Below are positions 9,256 through 15,469 of a DNA stretch of 32,552 nucleotides, piece after piece. This stretch comes from Alphaproteobacteria bacterium (GTDB taxonomy: Bacteria > Pseudomonadota > Alphaproteobacteria > Acetobacterales > Acetobacteraceae), in contig JADZEB010000061.1 of the NCBI GenBank assembly GCA_020850755.1, positions 1-32,552 of the forward strand, in the 5' to 3' direction. The stretch's first letter is position 1. Every line of letters starts with the position of its first letter. The notes below the pieces were generated by a model, which saw nothing but the letters and a program-made list of their open reading frames with translations, searched no databases and had not been told where the DNA came from. A program made the position numbers and the translations under genes.

Positions 9256-11253
9256 CTAGTTGATCAGCACGATCCCGCCCTTGATGGTTGTCATCGCATC
9301 GCCCTTGACGGACGTCATCAGAGCCTTGACGTCCACCATTATCGTTCCCTCGACCTTGACCATCATGCCCTTGATGGTGACGCCCATCTGGTCGATCTTG
9401 ATGGAACTGGCTCCGACCTTGAACTCGATCGACTGCATCGCCTCGCCGTCCATCTTGCCGAGGCTGACCTCGGTCTTCATGTTGCCCATGGAGACCTTGG
9501 TGTCGTGATTGCCCATCTTGACCGTCATCTTCACGTCGGTTTTGACGTTGGTCAACATCGAGCCGAAATCGACGTCGGTCTTGAAGTCGCCCTTCTTGAC
9601 GTTGGTGATGCGGTTGCCCTTGTGCACGATCAGCGTGTCATCGGCTTCCTTCACCTCGGTCTTGCGGGCGTTCTTGATCTCCTCGGTCTGGTCGTTGCCG
9701 ACGAACAGCGTGTCGTCGTTCTCGACGTGGCGCTTGAAGTCCTTCTCGGCGTGGAAATAGATGAATTCCTTGCCCTTCTTGTCCTCGAACTGCAGGACGT
9801 TCTCGGTCTTGGCGCTGCCCTTGGTCGTGGACCGGGTGCGGATGCCGGACTGGGTCTTGTTGTCCGGCAGCGCCCAGGGCGGCATGTTGTTGCCGTTGTA
9901 GACGCAGCCCGTGACGATCGGATGGTCGGGATCGCCATTGAGGAAATCGACCACCACCTCCATGCCGATGCGCGGGATGAAGATGGTGCCCCATTGCGCG
10001 CCCGCCCACATCTGCGCCACGCGGCACCAGCAGGTCGATTGCTCGTTCTTGGTGCCCTCGCGGTCCCAGAAGAACTGGATGCGGATGCGGCCGAACTCGT
10101 CGGTGTAGATATCCTCGCCCGAGGGGCCCACCACCAGCGCCGTCTGCGGCCCGGGCATCACCGGCTTGATGGCCGCGCGCTCGGGGCGGATGATGGTCGC
10201 TTCCGGCACGCAGGAGAAATCGTTGGCATAGGACGCGCCGCCGCCGCCGAGATGCGTCGTGTCCATCGCCATGTGCTTGACGCGGGTGATCAGCCACTTC
10301 TTGTCCTTCTCGGACTCGACATCGTGGCGGGTCAGCTTGAACAGGCCGCCGGCGGTGAAGTGGCGGTTGGTGCCCTGGCCGGTGGCGACCTGGTGGCCGG
10401 CCTCGATCGCTTCCATGCGCTGCTTGGCGAGTTTCTCGCCGTCGGCCTTCTCGGTATAGCCGCCGGGATACTCGTAGACCTCGAAGCCGCCGACGCCGGA
10501 GGTCTTCACCTTCGACGAATCGGTGTTCACCGAGACCAGCAGCGCCTTGTCCGGCGCCTTGAAGTCGTAGTCGGTGTGGCTGAGCTTGCCGGGCAGGAAC
10601 TTCGACTGGATGACGAAGGAGGAGATGGTGTTCGCCCCGCGCGCGGCCGAGCGCATCTCGACCTCCGCCTCGGCGATGTCCTCGTGGTTGCCGTCCTTGT
10701 CGGCAAGGCAGAAGGTGTGGCTGCCCTCGGCATGCTTGAAGAAGTAGAGAATGCCAGCGCCCTGCATCAGCCTGGAGATGAAATTGAAGTCTGTCTCCAT
10801 GAACTGGCAGACATACTCGATCGGGTTGTAGGTCCCGCCGATGCCCGACTTGTTCGGCGCCGGCAGGCCGGCATCCGTCAGCACCTGCTCGACGATGTCG
10901 AGCACGGTCTTGTTCTGGAAGATGCGGTTGTTGGTCTTGTGCAGCAGCTTCCAATGCTCGGGCACCAGCAGCGCCTTGTAGACCCGGTAGCCGCGCTGGA
11001 CCTGGGGCTGGGCGCCGAAATGGCCGCAGATCCCGTTGATCTTGCGCGCCGAATCGCCCTTCCCGATCACCACCGTGCAGTTCTTGCCGATCATGTCCTC
11101 GGGCTTGATCGCATCGTCCGAGGACAGGAGATCGAGCGTGAACTCATAGAGAGTCGAGGTCGATTCCTCGCCCGAGACGCCGGTCAGCATCAGGCTGTCG
11201 CCTTTCGGCGACTTGAAGCTGAGGAAGCGTTCCGTTTGCGTAATCGATGCCAT
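9256..11253 (-). CDS. vgrG: VgrG, type VI secretion tip protein
   Basis: The 665-residue protein forms the trimeric spike that caps the Hcp tube. The gp27-like N-terminal part includes ERFLSFKSPKGDSLML, YVCQFMETDFNFISRLMQ and GILYFF. The gp5-like OB domain has DEFGRIRIQFFWDREG, STCWCRVAQMWAG, GTIFIPRIGMEVVVDFLNGDPDHPIVTGCVYN and the following NNMPPW. The C-terminal 150 residues are short beta-strand repeats (VKM, VSMGNMKTEVSLGKM) that make the needle. The protein ends there, with no added toxin domain. MASITQTERFLSF at 11253 is the normal start. The frame is open upstream to 11778, but that part is Arg-rich and rejected. The Shine-Dalgarno is weak. It is divergent from the SapC-family gene. 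Confidence 0.96.
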   Translation of the reverse strand: MASITQTERFLSFKSPKGDSLMLTGVSGEESTSTLYEFTLDLLSSDDAIKPEDMIGKNCTVVIGKGDSARKINGICGHFGAQPQVQRGYRVYKALLVPEHWKLLHKTNNRIFQNKTVLDIVEQVLTDAGLPAPNKSGIGGTYNPIEYVCQFMETDFNFISRLMQGAGILYFFKHAEGSHTFCLADKDGNHEDIAEAEVEMRSAARGANTISSFVIQSKFLPGKLSHTDYDFKAPDKALLVSVNTDSSKVKTSGVGGFEVYEYPGGYTEKADGEKLAKQRMEAIEAGHQVATGQGTNRHFTAGGLFKLTRHDVESEKDKKWLITRVKHMAMDTTHLGGGGASYANDFSCVPEATIIRPERAAIKPVMPGPQTALVVGPSGEDIYTDEFGRIRIQFFWDREGTKNEQSTCWCRVAQMWAGAQWGTIFIPRIGMEVVVDFLNGDPDHPIVTGCVYNGNNMPPWALPDNKTQSGIRTRSTTKGSAKTENVLQFEDKKGKEFIYFHAEKDFKRHVENDDTLFVGNDQTEEIKNARKTEVKEADDTLIVHKGNRITNVKKGDFKTDVDFGSMLTNVKTDVKMTVKMGNHDTKVSMGNMKTEVSLGKMDGEAMQSIEFKVGASSIKIDQMGVTIKGMMVKVEGTIMVDVKALMTSVKGDAMTTIKGGIVLIN

Positions 11254-11651
11254 CGCGAATCCAGGACCGGCCGCGCAGGAAGGGACTGTCCACTTATCCT
11301 CGGGCAACGGCGCTTCAAGATCAACGCATATCCTGCCCGGCTGGTTCCACCGCCGCCGCCAGCAGGCGTGCGGGCGAGCGCCGCCATGGGCGCGGGCTCT
11401 CGCGCGACAGGCGAAGCCGGTCGCCGCCTTGCGCGGCCCTGGCTCGCAGCCACGGACGGGCAGGCCCGGCGCTGCGGGATCGCCCCGGCCGGACGGTCCT
11501 TGGTTGGCGCCACGCCGCTTTCGCGCCAGAGTGGCCAGGCGCGCCACCCCGCGCCCCGATTCGCCCGATCCGGTCGCCCTGGACCGGCCGTGCCGCCCGT
11601 GCCCAGGCGGGACCTGCCCCCTATTCTTGCCGCGCAACGAAAGAGCCGCCC
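11254..11651. promoter_or_regulatory. Divergent vgrG / SapC-family intergenic region
   Basis: About 400 bp lie between two divergent starts and should contain both promoters. Some less GC-rich sequence lies at 11285-11340, closer to vgrG, with TTGATC and GATAAG hexamers on the minus strand whose spacing (20 nt) is too long for a standard sigma-70 promoter. No gene is supported in this gap. Confidence 0.35.
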
Positions 11652-12557
11652 ATGCCGCCAGCCGACCAGCCGCCCGCCCCCGAGAGGCCCGGCCCCAGCC
11701 GGGGCGATGCCAATGGCGAGACCTCCCCCGCAGCCGCCACACCGGGCGCCACGCAGGGCGCCACACCGGGCGCCACACCGGGCGCGACGCCGGGCGCCAC
11801 GCCGGGCGCCACGCAGGGTGCCACCCCCGGCCTGCCCCTGTTCTACCGCCAGCCGGCGATGCTCACCCCGGCGCGGCACGGCCGGTCGGGGCTCTTGCCC
11901 GGCTCGGCGCGCTTCGCCGCCAACACCATCGCCGTGCCCCTGGTGGCCGAGGAATTCGCCGCCGCCGCCCGCTCCTTCCCGGTGGTGATGGGGCGCACCC
12001 CGGCCCATGGCGCCTTCGCGGTGGTCGGGCTGCGCCAGAACCAGAACCTGTTCGTCGATGCCGGGGGGCGCTGGCTGGCCGATGCCTATGTGCCGCTCTA
12101 TGTCCGGCGCTATCCGTTCATCTTCGTCGAGGAGCCGGGCAGTTCGCGCCTGACGCTCTGCATCGACGAGGCGGCCGAGCAGTTCCAGGCCGATCGCGCC
12201 GAGGGCAAGGGCGAGGCCCTGTTCGGCGCCGACGGCCAGCCGAGCGAGACCACACGCCGCGCGCTTGCCTTCTGCGAGGCCTATCAGCGCGGGCACCTTG
12301 CCACCCTGGCCATGCTCAAGGCCTTCGCCGAGGCCGGCATCCTCACCGCGCGCAACGCCGAGGCCAAGCTGCCGAGCGGGGAGAAGATCGTCTGGACCGA
12401 CTTCACCGTGATCGAGCGCGCCAAGCTCGACGCCCTGCCGGATGCGACCCTGCTCGACTGGCGCCGCAAAGGCTGGCTGGAGGCGGCCTACGCCCATCTC
12501 TGGTCGCTGGCGCGCTGGGAAGCGCTGCTGGCGCTGGCGGCGGCGCGCGGGGCATGA
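11652..12557 (+). CDS. SapC-family protein with Ala-Thr-Pro-Gly repeat N-terminus
   Basis: The 301-residue product has a SapC-family core from about residue 61 to the end. Recognisable stretches are LPLFYRQPAMLTPARHG, FVVGLR-like AFAVVGLRQNQNLFVD, WLADAYVPLYVRRYPFIF, ALFGADGQPS and LDWRRKGWLEAAYAHLWSLARWEAL. SapC-family proteins were first linked to S-layer loci, but their biochemical role is not settled. The N-terminal 60 residues are Pro/Ala-rich and contain GATP/GATQ repeats encoded by a 12-bp array. There is no signal peptide. The ATG at 11652 is chosen because the family-like part follows it and upstream sequence is Arg-rich. The next gene starts 35 nt downstream, so the two are likely co-transcribed. 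It lies inside the T6SS island on the opposite strand to vgrG and hcp. Confidence 0.85.
   Translation: MPPADQPPAPERPGPSRGDANGETSPAAATPGATQGATPGATPGATPGATPGATQGATPGLPLFYRQPAMLTPARHGRSGLLPGSARFAANTIAVPLVAEEFAAAARSFPVVMGRTPAHGAFAVVGLRQNQNLFVDAGGRWLADAYVPLYVRRYPFIFVEEPGSSRLTLCIDEAAEQFQADRAEGKGEALFGADGQPSETTRRALAFCEAYQRGHLATLAMLKAFAEAGILTARNAEAKLPSGEKIVWTDFTVIERAKLDALPDATLLDWRRKGWLEAAYAHLWSLARWEALLALAAARGA
11736..11831. repeat. 12-bp tandem array in the SapC-family gene
   Basis: Eight consecutive 12-bp units (gccacaccgggc and close variants) encode GATPGATQ-type repeats. The unit length keeps the frame. Confidence 0.9.
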
Positions 12558-12592
12558 TCGGTCCGGGGCACAGCGCGGAAGGGACGCAAGCC

Positions 12593-13783
12593 ATGCAGGC
12601 GATGACGAACAGTGCCGGGCCGGACCGCGCGGCCGGCCAGGGGCGGGATGCGTCCGGGCCTGGGCGGCCCCGGCGTCCCCGCCTGGCGGCGGCGTCGGCG
12701 TTTCTTGGCGGGGCGTTTCTTGGCGGGGCGCTGCTGGCCGGGCTGGTGGCCGACGCTGCCAGCGTGCTGGCCCAGCCGGCGCAGCGCCCGGGGCAGGGAC
12801 GCCCGGCCCAGGCCCAGCCGGCGCGCCCGGCCCAGGCCCAGGCCCAGCCGGCGCAGGCCAACGGGATACTCGGCTTCCGCTCCGCCCGCTTCGGCATGAC
12901 CGAGGCCGAGCTGCGCGCCGCGCTCCGCCGCGACTTCCCCGGCAGCGAGCAGGGCATCGCCGCCGGCGTGCATCCGACCGAACGCACCCGTGTGCTGCGC
13001 CTCGGCCTGCCCGACCTGATCCCCGGCACCGGCGAGGCGCAGGCCTTCTATGTGCTCGGCTTCGAGAACAAGCGGCTGACCATGGTGACACTCGCCTTCG
13101 CCTCGAACCCGGCGCGCGGCGTGTCGGCCGAGACGATCGTCGCGGCGGCCAACCAGCTGCGCGACTATTTCGCCGGCCTCTCCTTCATCAAGGCCGAGGG
13201 ACGGGTCGTGAACCAGCAACTGCCCGACGGCAGCGTGGTGGCGTTCCGCGGCACCGATGCCGAGGGACGCATGGTCAGCGTGGTGCTGACCGCGAGCGCG
13301 ACGCCAATCGGCACCGTGGCACCCGCGCCCGGCGCGCAGCGCGGCGATGGCCAGCCGAATGCGTCAGCCGGACAGGGTGCGCAGGCCCAAGGCGCGCATG
13401 CGCAGGGCGGGCAGGCACAGGGTGGGCAGGCACAGGGTGGGCAGGCCCAAGGCGGGCAGGCCCAAGGCGGGCAGGCCCAAGGCGGGCAGGCACAGGGCGG
13501 GCAGGCCCAAGGCGGGCAGGCACAGGGCGGGCAGGCCGGTCCGGGCCAGGCCGCGCCCGCGGCAGCGGCCGGTGGCCCTGCTCCGGCCCTGCCCCTGCCG
13601 CCGGCGGCGCCGCCCCAGGCGGCGACCCAGCCGGCGCCGGCCCCCTCGGCGGGCGCAGGCACCCAGCCCGCGGCGGCGGCGCGGCCGCAGATCGCGGCGA
13701 TCGTGCAGGCGCGGCTGATCGTCACCTATGCGCGCGATCCGCAGAACCCGGACGTCTATCGCATCCGCCCAGGCCAGTTCTAG
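12593..13783 (+). CDS. Membrane-anchored or secreted protein with GQAQG repeats, function unknown
   Basis: The 396-residue product has an Arg-rich N-terminus and a hydrophobic segment at about 31-60 ending in SVLA-Q, so it is probably a signal peptide or membrane anchor. A Gln/Pro/Ala linker follows (61-90). The globular part is at about 90-240, starting GILGFRSARFGMTEAEL, a layout common in small periplasmic proteins. Then comes a GGQAQ repeat region, a Pro/Ala linker, and a short conserved-looking C-terminus (RLIVTYARDPQNPDVYRI). The ATG at 12593 has GGAAGGGA 8 nt upstream. An ATG at 12554 overlapping the SapC-family stop is an alternative. I do not recognise a family. It probably forms an operon with the SapC-family gene. 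Confidence 0.75.
   Translation: MQAMTNSAGPDRAAGQGRDASGPGRPRRPRLAAASAFLGGAFLGGALLAGLVADAASVLAQPAQRPGQGRPAQAQPARPAQAQAQPAQANGILGFRSARFGMTEAELRAALRRDFPGSEQGIAAGVHPTERTRVLRLGLPDLIPGTGEAQAFYVLGFENKRLTMVTLAFASNPARGVSAETIVAAANQLRDYFAGLSFIKAEGRVVNQQLPDGSVVAFRGTDAEGRMVSVVLTASATPIGTVAPAPGAQRGDGQPNASAGQGAQAQGAHAQGGQAQGGQAQGGQAQGGQAQGGQAQGGQAQGGQAQGGQAQGGQAGPGQAAPAAAAGGPAPALPLPPAAPPQAATQPAPAPSAGAGTQPAAAARPQIAAIVQARLIVTYARDPQNPDVYRIRPGQF
13406..13540. repeat. 15-bp tandem array encoding GGQAQ
   Basis: Eight full copies plus a partial ninth of a 15-bp unit (ggcgggcaggcccaa / ggtgggcaggcacag) are frame-neutral and lie in the linker of the secreted protein. Confidence 0.92.
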
Positions 13784-13837
13784 GGCCGGCCAGTTCCAGG
13801 GTCGTCTGGTTCCAGCGCCGGCCGGTTCCGAGCCTGG
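13774..13837. repeat. Degenerate 16-bp tandem array starting at a stop codon
   Basis: Four imperfect 16-bp units begin with ccagttctagggccgg, whose TAG is the stop codon of the preceding gene, and continue into the intergenic region with increasing divergence. Confidence 0.7.
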
Positions 13838-14220
13838 CCCGCGACTGGGCGGCAGCGGCCCGCGCAAGACCGGCATGCGCGGCGCCGGCGCCGGCGGATG
13901 CCGCCGCAGTGACGCCCCGGCACTGGTTCGCAGCCGCGCCCAGCGCGGCGCCGCCCGCCGCCGAAGCGGCCTCCGGTCGGGCGGAAACGGACAGCGCGCC
14001 GCCCGGGTCCGGCCGGGCCGCCCGGCCGCATCAGACCTGCACGGACCAGATCCCCGCGCGGCCGATCGCCGCCGGACGAACCTGGCCGGCATGCGCGGCG
14101 CCGGCGCCGGCGGATGCCCGCGCCCGAACCGACCCCGGAAACGAAGGCGGCGGGCGCCGCGGCCAAAGGCCCAGGCCACCCGCCGCGTCCGAAACCGACA
14201 CAAGCGGAGGAAAGCGCGGC
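13784..14220. other. 437-bp convergent gap with a 33-bp direct repeat
   Basis: Besides the 16-bp array, two identical 33-bp copies occur at 13870-13902 and 14086-14118, 216 bp apart. Their shared sequence starts ccggcatgcgcggcgccggc. Open frames here are low-complexity and lack family motifs. No gene is supported. Confidence 0.6.
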
Positions 14221-14700
14221 TCAGCCGCCCTTGGCCTCGGCAATGTCGTAGTAGCCGGCGATCGGCTTGCCCGCGACATTGTCCTTCTGGTCGAGCGCCT
14301 GGTACTTGATGTTCACCTTGGTGCCGTTCAGGCTCATGCTCTCGCTCGGGCGGTCGCCGCCGGAGCTGATGCTCCAGCCCGACACGATCGTCTCCGACAG
14401 CTCGACCTCGAGATAGTTCTGGCCGGCCTGCGCGGTCGAGCAGAAGTGGATCTCGACCTTCTTGCCTTCCTGGTTCTGGGTCGCGGCCTGGAACAGCTTC
14501 ACCGACGCCTTGTCGAGCAGCTTGGTGACCACGATCTCGGAGACCGAAGGCTCGCTCGCCTCGCGGTCGGAGGCCGAGCCGGTGCGCGTGGAGACGCCGC
14601 GGCCGACGCCGAACTGGAACGAATTCACCTCGATCCAGCCCTTGTGGTTGCCCTGCGTCGTGTCGCCGGGAATATCGGGGATCTTCATGTAGATGGCCAT
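14221..14700 (-). CDS. hcp: Hcp tube protein, copy 1
   Basis: The 159-residue protein is a hexameric ring subunit of the T6SS inner tube. Family marks are MAIYMKIPDIPGD, GVGRGVSTRTGS, ASEPSVSEIVVTKLLDKAS and VNIKYQALDQKD. AAAGGTG lies a few nt before the ATG (14698-14700), a good ribosome site. There is no C-terminal extension, so it is a structural Hcp rather than an effector fusion. It differs from the neighbouring copy at 12 of 159 positions. It lies 171 nt downstream of the other hcp, and that gap has its own ribosome site but no clear promoter. Confidence 0.95.
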   Translation of the reverse strand: MAIYMKIPDIPGDTTQGNHKGWIEVNSFQFGVGRGVSTRTGSASDREASEPSVSEIVVTKLLDKASVKLFQAATQNQEGKKVEIHFCSTAQAGQNYLEVELSETIVSGWSISSGGDRPSESMSLNGTKVNIKYQALDQKDNVAGKPIAGYYDIAEAKGG

Positions 14701-14871
14701 GGATACACCTTTCGTCCTGCTGCGCGATCCGCCCTTCGCGGCCTCGCTTTGGTGGTGGGGTGTTGACTACGCTGCTAGCTTACGGATCGCGGGGAAGGCA
14801 GGCCCGTCAGCACTCCGCATGGGGGGCCGCCCGTCCCGAAACCGAACCAGTCCCAACGGCGCGGGGCGGGA

Positions 14872-15351
14872 TCAGCCGCCCTTCGCCGCGGCGATGTCGT
14901 AGTAGCCGGCGATCGGCTTGCCCGCGACATTGTCCTTCTGGTCGAGCGCCTGGTACTTGATGTTCAACTTGGTGCCGTTCAGGCTGACGCTCTCCATCGG
15001 GCGGTCGCCGCCGGAGCTGATGTTCCAGCTCGACACGATCGTCTCCGACAGCTCGATCTCGAGATAGTTCTGGCCGGCCTGCGCGGTCGAGCAGAAGTGG
15101 ATCTCGACCTTCTTGCCTTCCTGGTTCTGGGTCGCCGCCTGGAACAGCTTCACCGACGCCTTGTCGAGCAGCTTGGTGACCACGATCTCGGACACGTTCG
15201 GCTCGCTCGCCTCACGGTCCTGGGCCGAGCCGGTGCGCGTCGAGACGCCGCGGCCGACGCCGAACTGGCAGGACTGGACCTCGATCCACTCTTTGTGGTT
15301 GCCCTGTGTCGTGTCGCCGGGAATGTCCGGGATCTTCATGTAGATGGCCAT
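14872..15351 (-). CDS. hcp: Hcp tube protein, copy 2
   Basis: This 159-residue protein is a near duplicate of the downstream hcp, with 147 identical residues by my count. Changes include G21E, N26Q, F28C, S44Q, S52N, S119M and E155A relative to copy 1, with the internal hairpin and helix region (residues 53-98) unchanged. GGGAGAAG precedes the ATG (15349-15351). The longer frame to 15399 adds 16 residues and lacks support. It lies 118 nt downstream of clpV on the same strand, so clpV-hcp-hcp may be one transcript, possibly with an extra promoter before hcp. Confidence 0.95.
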   Translation of the reverse strand: MAIYMKIPDIPGDTTQGNHKEWIEVQSCQFGVGRGVSTRTGSAQDREASEPNVSEIVVTKLLDKASVKLFQAATQNQEGKKVEIHFCSTAQAGQNYLEIELSETIVSSWNISSGGDRPMESVSLNGTKLNIKYQALDQKDNVAGKPIAGYYDIAAAKGG

Positions 15352-15469
15352 AGGCACTTCTCCCGCTTGGTGTTCGGTCGGTTCCCGGGATGGGTCCAAT
15401 CCGTTGCCACCCTAACAACGCCGGACTTGGGCGAAAGGTTCCCGCCCTGCGTTTCGGTTCGTTCCTGGA

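Noticed and set aside
11254-11778. N-terminal extension of VgrG to an upstream start
   Set aside because: The extra 175 residues are Arg/Gly-rich with no similarity to VgrG, while MASITQTERFLSF is a normal VgrG start.
15395-15409. Sigma-54-like site before hcp copy 2
   Set aside because: The -24 part fits, but the TTG element is one base too close and the GC is missing.
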